A stretch of 64,000 bases of DNA from the NCBI GenBank assembly GCA_965200895.1, contig CBDAVM010000002.1, positions 1,054,001-1,118,000 on the forward strand, given 5' to 3'. This document shows, in pieces, positions 1 to 8,621 of this stretch. Below the pieces are notes generated by a model. That model was not told the DNA's origin, ran no database searches, and worked only from the letters and a program-made list of their open reading frames with translations. How positions within the stretch are numbered: the first letter of the stretch is position 1; each line of letters starts with the position of its first letter. This DNA is from WTFV01 sp965200895 (GTDB lineage Bacteria > Acidobacteriota > Vicinamibacteria > Vicinamibacterales > UBA8438). Position numbers and translations under genes: made by a program.

Positions 1-1577
1 ACCTGCTGCCGGAGCGGCCGCGGGACGTCGAGGACGACGGCGACTTCCACTTCGCCATCCTGCCGCCGGCGGCGGTGTCGAGCGCCGGCCGGCCGAGGAG
101 CGCGGCGCGCCGCTTCCTCGACGAGACGACGGGCGCCGACCGCCCCCGCGTCCACCGCAACGCGGTCGTGCTGGTGGCGCCGTCGACCGACGGGCTCGAT
201 GTCGCCCGCACCCGCGTCCGCGAGTACCTGGGCTGGGAGGATGTGCACGAGCAGCTCCGCGGCCAGCCCCTGGACCCGGTGCGCGAGGACCGGCTCGCGG
301 CCTGGACTGCGGCGGCCCGACAGCGCGTCCCGGAGGCGATTCGCCAGGCGTGGACCATCGTCGTGGGCGTCAATCCCGACAACGAGGCGCAGGCGTTCCG
401 GGTGACGATGGGCGCCGACCCGCTGTTCGCCACGGTGCGGGCCGACCCGCGGGCGCGCATCCAGGAGACCGCCATCAACGCCGAAGCGCTGCTGCCGGGC
501 GGTCCCTACGACCTGTGGCGCGACGACGAACCGTCACGCCGCGTGAAGGACCTGGCGGGTGCGTTCGCCCGGAACCCGCGGCTGCCGAAGATGCTGCGCA
601 CGCAGGAGATTCGCGCCACCATCGAGCGGGGCGTGCGGGACGGCCTGTTCGTGGCGTCGCTGCCGCGGCCGGACGGGACTTCCAGGACCTGGTGGCGGAC
701 GCCGATCGACGAGGCGGCGCTCGCCGAGCCGGCCCTGGAACTCTTCCTGCCCGGCGCGGCCACGCTGTCGGCGCTCGATCCCGGAGTCCTCGCCCCCGGA
801 ACCCTGCCCGCGCTCTGGAACGGCGACTCGGTCACCGTCGCCGCCGTGACCGAGTACTTCGCGGGCGGTCGGACGGTGATGATGCCGCGGGAAGGCTACG
901 AAGAACCGGTCGCCATTCCCGCCTGCCCGCCGGATGCGGTGGAAGCGGCGGTGGCCGAGGCCGTAGAGCAGGGCCTCCTGTGGCTCGTCAACGGACCGGC
1001 CAGCTTCCAGGGCGAGCCGCTGCCGGCGGGCGTGCTGACCGGCACCGCCGCGTTGCGCGCGCCGCTTGCCCCCCTGCCGGTGCAGCGGCTGCTGCCCGAT
1101 GCCGCGCCGGACGCGTGGAAGGGGGGCGAAGCGACGGTGCTGGCGCTCGGCATCGCCCTGGCGGGCCAGGAAGGCCATCCCGTTCCCTGGACGGTGCTCC
1201 GCCGCGCGGTCGACGACGCGATCACCGCGCACTGGCTGGAGGCGGCGCCGGACGGCGGCTCATGGCCCTGCGACGCCTCGGGCGCAGCCACCGTGCGGCT
1301 GCGCCCGCCGCTGCGGTTCGACCCGCGCGCCGTGAAGCCGAAGGTCGCCGAACGGCGGCCCGACTACACGTCATCGGCCGTTCTGGAACCCGCCGGGCTG
1401 CAGGACCTCGTCGACGCGCTGCCGGACATCGTGAAGGCAGCGGCCGGCGTGCCGCTGGCGTTCCGGCTGGAGGTGACGCTCGGCGGCGGGAGCGGGGAGG
1501 TCACGTCGGATACGGTGGAGCGGATCGACGGGCTGCTGCACGAGATCAACCCCGCGCTGCGCCTGAAACCTGGGTAG
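1..1577 (+). CDS. DUF499 (COG1483) ATPase-like protein, C-terminal part; 5' end outside window
   Basis: The reading frame is open from base 3, so the gene starts upstream of the window; about 524 codons are visible. The segment resembles the C-terminal half of DUF499 proteins: an arginine-rich ETTGADRPRVHRN stretch, VAPSTDGLDVAR, the block RIQETAINAEALLPGGPYDLW, and a long winged-helix-like tail. The P-loop ATPase part is expected upstream. DUF499 proteins usually sit beside DUF1156 methyltransferases and helicases in defence islands; the partner genes would be left of the window. The product ends in KPG at 1577, but the last 13 codons are duplicated after the stop (second copy from 1605), in another frame, ending LRLKLKR. 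The visible C-terminus may therefore be altered. Family assignment is from recalled family resemblance. Confidence 0.75.
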   Translation, partial: LLPERPRDVEDDGDFHFAILPPAAVSSAGRPRSAARRFLDETTGADRPRVHRNAVVLVAPSTDGLDVARTRVREYLGWEDVHEQLRGQPLDPVREDRLAAWTAAARQRVPEAIRQAWTIVVGVNPDNEAQAFRVTMGADPLFATVRADPRARIQETAINAEALLPGGPYDLWRDDEPSRRVKDLAGAFARNPRLPKMLRTQEIRATIERGVRDGLFVASLPRPDGTSRTWWRTPIDEAALAEPALELFLPGAATLSALDPGVLAPGTLPALWNGDSVTVAAVTEYFAGGRTVMMPREGYEEPVAIPACPPDAVEAAVAEAVEQGLLWLVNGPASFQGEPLPAGVLTGTAALRAPLAPLPVQRLLPDAAPDAWKGGEATVLALGIALAGQEGHPVPWTVLRRAVDDAITAHWLEAAPDGGSWPCDASGAATVRLRPPLRFDPRAVKPKVAERRPDYTSSAVLEPAGLQDLVDALPDIVKAAAGVPLAFRLEVTLGGGSGEVTSDTVERIDGLLHEINPALRLKPG

Positions 1578-1643
1578 TCATAGCGTTGCTTGCGCCCGTC
1601 TCCCGGCTGCTGCACGAGATCAACCCCGCGCTGCGCCTGAAAC
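1531..1643. repeat. 39-bp exact direct repeat across the DUF499 stop codon
   Basis: Copy one is 1531-1569 and copy two 1605-1643. They are identical, with starts 74 bp apart. Copy one encodes the last residues LLHEINPALRLK before the TAG at 1575-1577. Copy two lies after the stop and, because 74 is not a multiple of three, is in a different frame. The 35 bp between the copies is unrelated. Confidence 0.9.
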
Positions 1644-1800
1644 TGAAGCGCTGACGAACCCGCGGGCGTCCAGACTCGACCGCGCGTCCGCCATGCATCA
1701 CCGCTCGAATGCCGCGGGGCCTTTCGCCACGGACTGCAAAGGTCACCGCGAGCGCGAGAAGCCGGAATCGACGAATCGCGCGCCGGCGCGACTCCCGGCC

Positions 1801-1911
1801 GGAGCTCCGAGCCAGCCGGGGCCCGGGTGCGTCTCCGCCTCCTCGGCCACGGTGACGGCGTCCCCCTCCTCCAGGAGCTCGGAGCCAGCCGGGGCCCGGG
1901 TGCGTCTCCGC
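1801..1911. repeat. 38-bp direct repeat just downstream of the amidohydrolase stop
   Basis: Copy one is 1801-1838 and copy two 1874-1911, starts 73 bp apart, 37 of 38 bases the same (C/G difference at the eighth base). Copy two ends two bases before the stop codon (1914-1916) of the minus-strand amidohydrolase. The 1644-1913 gap between the two convergent genes otherwise shows no gene and no clear terminator. Confidence 0.85.
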
Positions 1912-1913
1912 GG

Positions 1914-3494
1914 CTACTCCTGCACCCGATGCCGCCCGCGCAGCGGCCGGCCGGGCTGCACGCCCTCCACCAGCGCGCCGTCGCGGACGACGAAGGTGCC
2001 GGCGACGAGCACGTGCGCGATGCCGGTCGAGTACTGGTCCGGCGCGTCGTAGGTGGCCCGATCGAGGATCGTCTCCGGGTCGAAGATGGTCAGGTCGGCG
2101 TCGCTGCCGACCTGCACCCGGCCCTTGCGGGCCATCTCCGGCACGATCGCTTCGAGCCGTTGCGCGGGCAGCAGAGTCATCTTGCGCAGGGCGGCCATCA
2201 ACGACAGGGCGCCGCGATCGCGGACGTAGTGGCCGAGGATGCGGGCGAAGGTGCCGGCGCCCCGCGGATGCGCGCGGCCCTGGCTGAAGGGAATGCCGTC
2301 GCTGGCCGCGATGACGTCCGGCTGGCTGACGATCCACTCGTTGATCTCTTCCGAGCGCCCGTGCATGATGACCCAGCCGCCCTGGCTGCGATAGCGCTCG
2401 AACGTCTCCGGGGTCAGCCGCTCGCCGGTCTCCACCCACTGCAGGCTCCGATAGGCCTGACGCGGGCGATCCAACCACCCGTCGAACAGGGGCGACTCGA
2501 TCAGCGAGGCGCTGGCCGTGTAGGGATAGGCCTCGGTCGTGACATCAATTCCCCGTTCGCGGGCGCCGCGGACCATGGCCAGCGCCTCCTCCGCAAGCTC
2601 GCCCGCCGTGCTGTTCATGTGGACGATGTGGAGCGGCGCCCCGGTGACCGCGGCGTTCGCGATCACCTCCTGGAACGGCGCCAGCGCGCCGCCGCGCCGG
2701 AAGTCCCCCGACGATCGCAGGTGGATGAACACGGGCGCCTCGTGCCCGGCCGCGACCTCGAACATCCGCAGCAGCTCCCGGTGGCTCACTCCCGGGGTGT
2801 AGCTCAGGCCGAAACCGAGCCCGATGCCGCCGTCGCGCAGGCCGCGCTCCAGGAGCTGCCGCAGCCGGACGAGCTCGTCCGCGCTCGCGGCGCGATAGAG
2901 CGTGTCGTCGCTGCTCTCGCCCAGCGAGAACGTGCCGTCCGCGTTGCCGCGGGCGAAGACGCTGCCCATCGCGCGCACCCGCGCGGCCTGGTGGCTCACC
3001 GACACGCCGTAGTGGATGAGCGACGCCCCGCCGCGACGCTCGTACCAGCGGTCGACGGGAAATGCCCCGATCTCGAGCTCCAGGGCCGTCGTCACGCCGT
3101 CCATCGCCTGGTACCGGCTGCTCGTCGGATCCTGTCCGTGCGCGTGCAGGTCGATGAACCCTGGTGCGACCACCAGCCCCGCGGCCTCCACGGTCTCGGC
3201 CCCCGTCAACGGAGACTCGGAAACCGTCACCACGGCGCCGTCGCGGATCCCGACGTGACGCACGGCGTCCAGCCCCGTCTCGGGATCCAGGACCCGGCCG
3301 CCCGCGATCACCAGATCGAGCGGCTGGACGGCCTCTGCAACCGCGCCCAACGGCGGCGACTCGCCCCCGGCGCAGCCCCCTGCGCAGGCGACGGCCAGCG
3401 CCAGGACGCCGGTCCGGCCCCAACCGCCGAACGCCGATGTCTTCCCGTATCCGTCCGTCCGAGGTGACGACGCCTGTCGAGGATCGGTCTCCAT
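1914..3494 (-). CDS. Exported amidohydrolase, D-aminoacylase-like
   Basis: 526 aa. Residues about 29-44 form a hydrophobic export segment ending in Ala/Gly/Cys (Cys37, Cys41), suggesting a secreted or lipid-anchored protein, although the lipobox is not textbook. Residues from about 58 give the amidohydrolase pattern: a beta-strand LVIAGGRVLDPETG, then the metal-binding PGFIDLHAHGQD (His117, His119), later IHLRSSG, IVHMNSTAGE and a C-terminal DLTIFDPETI strand. This order fits N-acyl-D-amino-acid deacylases/D-aminoacylases, zinc enzymes that free D-amino acids from N-acyl substrates. The start ATG shares its A with the TGA of the upstream transporter gene, so translation is probably coupled. 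The transporter neighbour suggests uptake of the released carboxylates. The exact substrate is unknown. Confidence 0.75.
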   Translation of the reverse strand: METDPRQASSPRTDGYGKTSAFGGWGRTGVLALAVACAGGCAGGESPPLGAVAEAVQPLDLVIAGGRVLDPETGLDAVRHVGIRDGAVVTVSESPLTGAETVEAAGLVVAPGFIDLHAHGQDPTSSRYQAMDGVTTALELEIGAFPVDRWYERRGGASLIHYGVSVSHQAARVRAMGSVFARGNADGTFSLGESSDDTLYRAASADELVRLRQLLERGLRDGGIGLGFGLSYTPGVSHRELLRMFEVAAGHEAPVFIHLRSSGDFRRGGALAPFQEVIANAAVTGAPLHIVHMNSTAGELAEEALAMVRGARERGIDVTTEAYPYTASASLIESPLFDGWLDRPRQAYRSLQWVETGERLTPETFERYRSQGGWVIMHGRSEEINEWIVSQPDVIAASDGIPFSQGRAHPRGAGTFARILGHYVRDRGALSLMAALRKMTLLPAQRLEAIVPEMARKGRVQVGSDADLTIFDPETILDRATYDAPDQYSTGIAHVLVAGTFVVRDGALVEGVQPGRPLRGRHRVQE

Positions 3495-4903
3495 CACCAC
3501 AACCCCAGTATCTTCCACCACGCGATTCCGACCGCCAGCCAGATGACCAGGTTCACGACGGAGGCGAAGAATCCGGCGCGCCACCAGTCCCGCAGGCTGA
3601 CATAGCCCTCGATGAAGATGACCGGCGAGGTCGTGGTGCCGTAGTGGGTCAGGCAGGCCTGCAGGTTGTTGAGAAACAGCAGGCTGTAGACCACGATCCC
3701 GGCCGGGGCCCCGACGCCGACGAGCAGCGTGACGAACGGTCCGTAGAGCGCCAGCGCATGCACCGTGGTGCTGGCGAAGAAATAGTGCGTGTAGAAGTAG
3801 ATGACCAGCGTGACGACCAGCACGGCGATCCACGGCACGCCGGTGAACCATGCCCCTACCCAGTCGGCGAAGACCACCGTCACCCCGGTCTCGTTCAGCA
3901 GACCGCCCAGGGTGAGCAGGCCGCCGTACCAGACGAAGACGTCCCACGCCGAGCGCTCTCCGAGCGCGGCATCCCAGGTCAGGGTGCCGGTGACGAAGAG
4001 CACGCCGAGCCCGACGAAGGCCACGAGTCCGGGCGACAGCCAGTCGACGTACGACGACAGCACCCAGAATCCGATGAGGAAGACGAACACGGCGAGCACG
4101 ACCGCCTCGGCGCCGCGAATCGGCCCGAGCCGGTCGAGCTCGCCCTCGGCGAACTCGCGCGCCGCCGGCGTGTGCCGGATGTCCGGCGGCACGACGCGCA
4201 GCAGCAGCAGCGGCACCGCGACGCTCGATACGATGCCCGGCGCGAGGCCGGCGATGAACCAGCTCGCCCAGGTGACCTCCACCCCGGCGAACTCGCGCGC
4301 CAGATCGCCGAGCAGCAGGTTCGCGGCGCTGCTGTAGAAGAACATCGCCGAGGCGATGGTGCTCGTCTGGTACATGCACGTCATCAGGAACGTGCCGAGC
4401 CGCCGCGAGGTCGCTCCGGGCTCCGACTCGTAGAGCGTGCTGATGCTGCGCGCGATGGGAAAGACGATGCTCGCCGACCGGGCCGTGATCGACGGCACGC
4501 CGGTGGCCAGGGTCAGGTCCGTCAGGTGCAGCGCGTAACCGAGTCCGAGCGACGTCCGACCGATGGCGCGCACGAACCAGAGCGCGATCCGCCGCGCGAG
4601 GCCGCACTCGCGCAGCGCCCGCGACATCATCATGGCGGCCAGCACCATCCAGACCGAGGCGGCGGAATAGCCCTGCAACGCCCGCCCCATCGGCACGCCC
4701 CCGACCAGGATCACCGCCGTGATGCCCAGCAGCACCACCTGGGAGCCGGGCAGCGGCTGCAGCATCAGCCCGGCGATGGTGGCGAAGAAGACGCCGGTGA
4801 TGCGCCAGCCCGCGGCGTCGACGCCTTCAGGCGGCGGGAGCACGTGCGCGACGAGCACGTAGATGCCGAACAGGGCGAGCAACCGAGCGGGCTTGCCAGC
4901 CAT
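3494..4903 (-). CDS. SLC13/DASS-family carboxylate transporter
   Basis: 469 aa integral membrane protein with about 11-12 hydrophobic segments along its whole length. It resembles divalent anion:sodium symporters (SLC13/DASS): two inverted halves with re-entrant loops containing TSTIASAMFFYSSAANLL near residue 175 and HYFFASTTVHALALYG near residue 375, where the family has its SNT motifs. These proteins import di- or tricarboxylates with sodium across the inner membrane. The gene lies 3 bp after the thiolase stop and overlaps the amidohydrolase start by 1 bp, so the three form one transcription unit. The substrate cannot be read from sequence. Confidence 0.8.
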   Translation of the reverse strand: MAGKPARLLALFGIYVLVAHVLPPPEGVDAAGWRITGVFFATIAGLMLQPLPGSQVVLLGITAVILVGGVPMGRALQGYSAASVWMVLAAMMMSRALRECGLARRIALWFVRAIGRTSLGLGYALHLTDLTLATGVPSITARSASIVFPIARSISTLYESEPGATSRRLGTFLMTCMYQTSTIASAMFFYSSAANLLLGDLAREFAGVEVTWASWFIAGLAPGIVSSVAVPLLLLRVVPPDIRHTPAAREFAEGELDRLGPIRGAEAVVLAVFVFLIGFWVLSSYVDWLSPGLVAFVGLGVLFVTGTLTWDAALGERSAWDVFVWYGGLLTLGGLLNETGVTVVFADWVGAWFTGVPWIAVLVVTLVIYFYTHYFFASTTVHALALYGPFVTLLVGVGAPAGIVVYSLLFLNNLQACLTHYGTTTSPVIFIEGYVSLRDWWRAGFFASVVNLVIWLAVGIAWWKILGLW

Positions 4904-4906
4904 GAC

Positions 4907-6118
4907 TCACGGCCGGCCGACCCGCTCGACGACCGCGGCCAGCCCCTGGCCGACCCCGATGCACAGCGTGACCAGGGCGTAGCGGCCCCCGCTGCGCTGC
5001 AACTGCCGGACGGCGGTCAGTGTCAGACGAGCGCCCGAGGCGCCGAGCGGATGCCCGATCGCGATGGCGCCGCCGTTGGGATTCACCCGACTGTCCTCCT
5101 GATCGATTTCCAGCGCCTTCAGGCAGCCGAGCACCTGCGTGGCGAACGCCTCGTTGATCTCGATGACGTCCATGTCGGCCAGCGTCAGCCCGGCCCGCGC
5201 CAGGGCCTTGCGCGAAGCGGGCACCGGGCCGAGCCCCATGACCCTGGGCTCGACGCCGGCGACCGCGGCCGAAACGATACGCGCCAGCGGAACCGCTCCG
5301 ACCTCTTCGCCCACCGCGCGGGATCCGACGATCAGCACCGCCGCGCCGTCGTTGATGCCCGACGCGTTGCCGGCCGTGACCACGCCGTCGCTCGCCAGGG
5401 AACGCAGCGCGGCGAGCTTCTCCGGACTGGTCCCCGGCCGCGGGTGCTCGTCGTCGGCCACCTCGGTCGTCTGGCCGCGCTTCGGGCCCGGCACGGTGAC
5501 CGGGTGCAGCTCGCCGGAGTAGAAGCACTCGGACCGGGCCTGCGCATAGCGCGCCTGCGACCGGGCGGCGAACCGGTCGCTCTCTTCGCGGCCGATGCCG
5601 AGGTCCTTCGACACCTCCTCGGCCGTCTCGTACATGGCGTGGTCGCCGAACGCCGCGGTGGCCCGGCGGTTCGGAAAGCGGGACCCGAGGGTGGTGTCGA
5701 ACGTCGTAAGCTGCCGGCCGTAGGCGCGTTCCGCCTTCGCCATCACGAACGGCGCCCGGCTCATGCTCTCCACGCCGCCGGCCACGAACAGGTCGCCCTG
5801 CCCGCACGCCACGGCCCGCGCGGCGTCGACCACCGCGGCCAGCCCGCTCGCACAGAGCCGGTTCACCGTCAGGCCGGCCACCTCGACCGGCAGGCCGCCG
5901 AGCAGCCCGGCCCGCCGGGCGACGTTGCGGCAGTCCTCGCCCGCCTGGTTCGTGCAACCGGCGATCACGTCCTCGAACCGATCGGCCGGAAAGGGACTGC
6001 GCTCGACGAGCGCGCCGATCAGATCGCCGAGCAGATCGTCGGGGCGGACCGGCGCAAGCGCGCCGGCGTGGCGTCCGAACGGCGTCCGGAGGCCATCGTA
6101 GAGGAACGCGTCGATCAT
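4907..6118 (-). CDS. Thiolase (acetyl-CoA acyltransferase, 3-oxoadipyl-CoA thiolase-like)
   Basis: 403 aa, full family length. The catalytic set is present: nucleophile Cys89 in NRLCASG, the HEAF-equivalent INEAFA, His in GGAIAIGHPLGASGAR, and the second Cys in TLCIGVGQG. The CTNQAGEDCRNVARRA segment at residues 55-70 is typical of 3-oxoadipyl-CoA/beta-ketoadipyl thiolases and close acetyl-CoA acetyltransferases. The enzyme cleaves a 3-oxoacyl-CoA with CoA to give acetyl-CoA plus a shorter acyl-CoA, in aromatic or fatty acid breakdown. It is first in the operon with the transporter and amidohydrolase. A perfect TATAAT lies only 6 bp before the ATG, so the mRNA may be leaderless. No other aromatic-degradation genes are in view, so the pathway is open. 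Confidence 0.85.
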   Translation of the reverse strand: MIDAFLYDGLRTPFGRHAGALAPVRPDDLLGDLIGALVERSPFPADRFEDVIAGCTNQAGEDCRNVARRAGLLGGLPVEVAGLTVNRLCASGLAAVVDAARAVACGQGDLFVAGGVESMSRAPFVMAKAERAYGRQLTTFDTTLGSRFPNRRATAAFGDHAMYETAEEVSKDLGIGREESDRFAARSQARYAQARSECFYSGELHPVTVPGPKRGQTTEVADDEHPRPGTSPEKLAALRSLASDGVVTAGNASGINDGAAVLIVGSRAVGEEVGAVPLARIVSAAVAGVEPRVMGLGPVPASRKALARAGLTLADMDVIEINEAFATQVLGCLKALEIDQEDSRVNPNGGAIAIGHPLGASGARLTLTAVRQLQRSGGRYALVTLCIGVGQGLAAVVERVGRP

Positions 6119-6124
6119 CCGGCC

Positions 6125-6201
6125 ATTATAGGGTCAGCGCCCCGCCGTATCCGCCGTATAGGGTCAGCGCCCCCGCCGGTATGGGGTCAGCGCCCGGCCG
6201 G
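6125..6201 (-). promoter_or_regulatory. Near-leaderless promoter with three tandem operator-like repeats
   Basis: On the minus strand a perfect TATAAT (6130-6125) ends 6 bp before the thiolase ATG at 6118, so transcription would begin at or near the start codon. Upstream, the 15-mer GGCGCTGACCCTATA occurs at about 6127-6141 and 6157-6171, with a third copy differing by one base (C for T in the TATA part) near 6180-6194. Spacings are 30 and 23 bp. No TTGACA-like -35 is visible. The three tandem copies look like binding sites for a regulator of this operon; that role is inferred. Confidence 0.55.
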
Positions 6202-6242
6202 CACCCGGCCCGACCGGGCGCAGCGGTCCGGCCGACCGTCAA

Positions 6243-6344
6243 CGCCGGCGCATCACGACGATGCGGTTCGAATTCGTCCCCGCCCGGTTATCGTCAGCGC
6301 CGGCGCATCACGACGATGCGGTTCGAATTCGTCCCCGCCCGGTT
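6243..6344. repeat. 47-bp exact direct repeat of the methyltransferase 3' end
   Basis: Copy one 6243-6289 and copy two 6298-6344 are identical, starts 55 bp apart. Copy two is the last codons of the minus-strand methyltransferase (NRAGTNSNRIVVMRR). Copy one repeats that coding text downstream of the stop codon at 6294-6296. It parallels the duplication at the DUF499 stop. Confidence 0.9.
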
Positions 6345-7520
6345 GTTGTCGATGCCCCACGTATTGGACGTCTTGGTGAACACCTGCGCGTTGACGACCA
6401 CGCATACCGGCTCCCACGAGGTCTCGCGCGCCACGTCGGCGACCACCCGATCGAGCAGCAACGCCCCGCCGCGAATCTCCCCCACTTCGAAGGCGAGGAC
6501 CGCTGCGGGACGACAGATCGCGGCGGTACTGTCGAGCGCGCCGCGGACCAGGTCCTTCCAGGCGTCGAGACTGCCGGTCTGCGTGATGCCGACGGCATCC
6601 GGATCGATGCCGGCGAACCAGCAGCGCATCCAGTTGTCGCCCCGGTAGTCCACGATGTTCAGGAACGGCGGCGACGTGACGGCGAGCGATACCGGCGGCC
6701 CGTCGTAGGCGAACGGCGTGCCGGCCGGCTGGCGGAAGAACCCGTGATTGCGTCCCGCGGGCTCCTGCCGCCGCAGGTCGCGCAGCAGCGAACGCGTCTT
6801 GCGCAGAATCACGGCGGCAACGTCCCGGTAGTCGGGTTGCAGGTTGCGGCGCGCGTTGTTCCTTCGCTGCCGCTCGATCGACGCGGCCTGGTTGGGGGGC
6901 AGCGTATAGACGGAGAAGAATCCCTTCGAATGTCCGGTCAGCCGGTTGATGGCGACCATCCGGATCCACCGATCGACGGCATCCGCGCGTCCTTCCGCGT
7001 GGCGCTCGCGGAGGTATTCGCGAAGCCGGCAGATCTGATGCAACGTGCGTTCGTGGAAGAAGACATCGAACCCGTCGGGATGCGCGGCGGGCCCGTCCAG
7101 CGACAACGAGCGCAGGCGGGCGTCCACCTCCGCCGGCGCCGGCGGGTCCAGTCGCGCCTCCAGCAGCACGCGCGACAGCGGATTGACATCGTTGCCCAGC
7201 GTCTCCCGCCGGTGCAGCGCCGCCTCGAGCAGCGTCGTCCCCCGCCCCATGAACGGATCGAAGACGACGTCGCCCGGATCCGTCAGTCGGGTGATGAAGA
7301 ACCGCGGAAGTTGCGGCTTGAAGCAGGCGCGGTAGGAAATCTCGTGCAGGGAATGCGCCGCGCGCTGTTTCGACGTCCAGAACTCGTTCACGAAGATGGG
7401 CAGGCCCGCGTAGTCGTCGACGATCGTCTCCTTGCCGTAGCGGCGCCACCGCGCGAGCTCGCTCGTGAACTCGTCGAAGGTCAGCCGCCTGTCATCGGCC
7501 AGATCGAACTGGTACTGCAT
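6294..7520 (-). CDS. Site-specific DNA methyltransferase (N4-C/N6-A type)
   Basis: 408 aa. The AdoMet-binding motif I is DPFMGRGTT at residues 88-96 and the catalytic motif IV is TSPPF at 282-286, so this is an amino-methyltransferase acting on adenine or cytosine exocyclic nitrogens. The motif order (I before IV, about 190 residues apart) differs from the common beta-class order. The N-terminal NEFWTSKQRAAHSLHEISY and FKPQLPRFFI are typical of a subgroup of helicase-island and orphan methylases. No restriction endonuclease lies next to it, so it may be an orphan or regulatory methylase or the remnant of a restriction-modification system. Its 3' end is duplicated downstream. Target sequence unknown. 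Confidence 0.85.
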   Translation of the reverse strand: MQYQFDLADDRRLTFDEFTSELARWRRYGKETIVDDYAGLPIFVNEFWTSKQRAAHSLHEISYRACFKPQLPRFFITRLTDPGDVVFDPFMGRGTTLLEAALHRRETLGNDVNPLSRVLLEARLDPPAPAEVDARLRSLSLDGPAAHPDGFDVFFHERTLHQICRLREYLRERHAEGRADAVDRWIRMVAINRLTGHSKGFFSVYTLPPNQAASIERQRRNNARRNLQPDYRDVAAVILRKTRSLLRDLRRQEPAGRNHGFFRQPAGTPFAYDGPPVSLAVTSPPFLNIVDYRGDNWMRCWFAGIDPDAVGITQTGSLDAWKDLVRGALDSTAAICRPAAVLAFEVGEIRGGALLLDRVVADVARETSWEPVCVVVNAQVFTKTSNTWGIDNNRAGTNSNRIVVMRRR

Positions 7521-7553
7521 GCCCGGGCAAACGGCGAGCGGCCTGCGGCGAAG

Positions 7554-8621
7554 CTACATCCCCAGCAGGTTCGTGCGCAATTTCGACAGACCCTGCTCCA
7601 CCGCCCAGAGATCGAGCTCCACCGACGCCAGCTCGTCCACGACGGGAACGGCCAGGCCATTCTCGCGCAGATCGACCGCCTTGATGTAGGACCGGCACGA
7701 TCCGCACTCTTCCACGCGCACGTGCGGCCATGATTCCGAGACGTGATGCGGGCGCTTCTCCGCGCGCTCCTCGCCGCAGGCGGGACACCGCGTTCTCGGG
7801 AACGTCCACTCGGTCAGGCACAGCGAGCAGAGCAGCGTCCTTCGTCCCTTGATCTGCGGCTCGTCGCGCAACACGGCCGCGACCGGCGGCGCTCCGCAGG
7901 TCGGGCAGACGGCGCGGGAGGCGTCTCCGGACGTGCTCCCATCCCGGCCGCCGGCGGCGGCGCCGCGGCCGGTGGCGGCCCCACCGTCGGCGGCGGCCCC
8001 CCGGACCTGACCGCGCGCCTGGCCACCATCCTCGGGCACGTCGGCGGCGGCCCCCCGACCCGCCGCGCCCCGGTAACCGGCGCCGGCCCCGTGGCCGACC
8101 GCGTCCTGCTGCGACACGGCCTCGGCGAGCGCCTCGGCGAGCGGCTGGACGAAGGCCCGCGGGAAGAACGCCAGCGCTGCCGCGTCGCATTCGAGCCGGA
8201 CCGCCACGGCGTCGACCGGCTCGCTGGCGAGGGCCGCGCGCAGCAGGTCCGACGCCGCGCCGGGCGCGGCCGCCAGCCGCGCGGCGACCTCCCGCAGCAG
8301 TTCGGTCGCCGACGCAGGAACCGACCGCACGAAACGCAGGAACTCCCGCGCGCGCGACCGTTCGGGAAGCCTCTCCAGCCGCAGGCGCGGCGCGCGGCCG
8401 TCGGCGGCCTCGACCGTGCGCAGCCAACGCGACTTCCGCGCCCTGGCGTGCAGCGGCTCCTGCAACACCAGCACGTCGTCGTAGAACGCCAGCATTTCGG
8501 CGGCGTGCGGATGGTCGGACCGCAGGCGCGCCACGCGGCGGCGTCGCAACCCGATCGGATGTTCCTCGGTGCGGCGGCCGAATGCGGAAAGTTTGCTCAA
8601 GGCAGCAGTGGGTGACGCCAT
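7554..8621 (-). CDS. fdhE: Formate dehydrogenase accessory protein FdhE
   Basis: 355 aa. The C-terminal third carries four CxxC pairs, Cys239/242, 265/268, 279/282 and 306/309, which form the rubredoxin-like iron site of FdhE; KGRRTLLCSLC, TRCPACG and ECGSC are diagnostic. FdhE is a cytoplasmic chaperone needed for respiratory formate dehydrogenase maturation. The gene is the last of the fdh cluster. Residues about 175-235 are an unusual Gly/Ala-rich insertion (many GRGAAA/GGA stretches) between the helical N-terminal domain and the first CxxC pair, longer than in well-known FdhE proteins. Its first nine codons overlap the 3' end of a PIN-toxin remnant. Confidence 0.85.
   Translation of the reverse strand: MASPTAALSKLSAFGRRTEEHPIGLRRRRVARLRSDHPHAAEMLAFYDDVLVLQEPLHARARKSRWLRTVEAADGRAPRLRLERLPERSRAREFLRFVRSVPASATELLREVAARLAAAPGAASDLLRAALASEPVDAVAVRLECDAAALAFFPRAFVQPLAEALAEAVSQQDAVGHGAGAGYRGAAGRGAAADVPEDGGQARGQVRGAAADGGAATGRGAAAGGRDGSTSGDASRAVCPTCGAPPVAAVLRDEPQIKGRRTLLCSLCLTEWTFPRTRCPACGEERAEKRPHHVSESWPHVRVEECGSCRSYIKAVDLRENGLAVPVVDELASVELDLWAVEQGLSKLRTNLLGM

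Noticed and set aside
1531..1643. Minimal CRISPR or insertion-sequence target duplications to explain the paired repeats
   Set aside because: Each site has its own repeat sequence, no cas or transposase gene is near, and the 39-bp copies are longer than target-site duplications.
350..1654. Alternative frame over the DUF499 gene
   Set aside because: Its translation is Arg/Gly-rich noise except for the last residues, which come from the duplicated gene end.
1914..4607. Very long open frames opposite or across real genes, for example 897 aa on the minus strand here and 2076 aa at 35375-41605
   Set aside because: They run through several genes with better codon use, have Arg/Ala/Pro-rich translations and no domains. 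They are the usual shadows of high-GC coding DNA.
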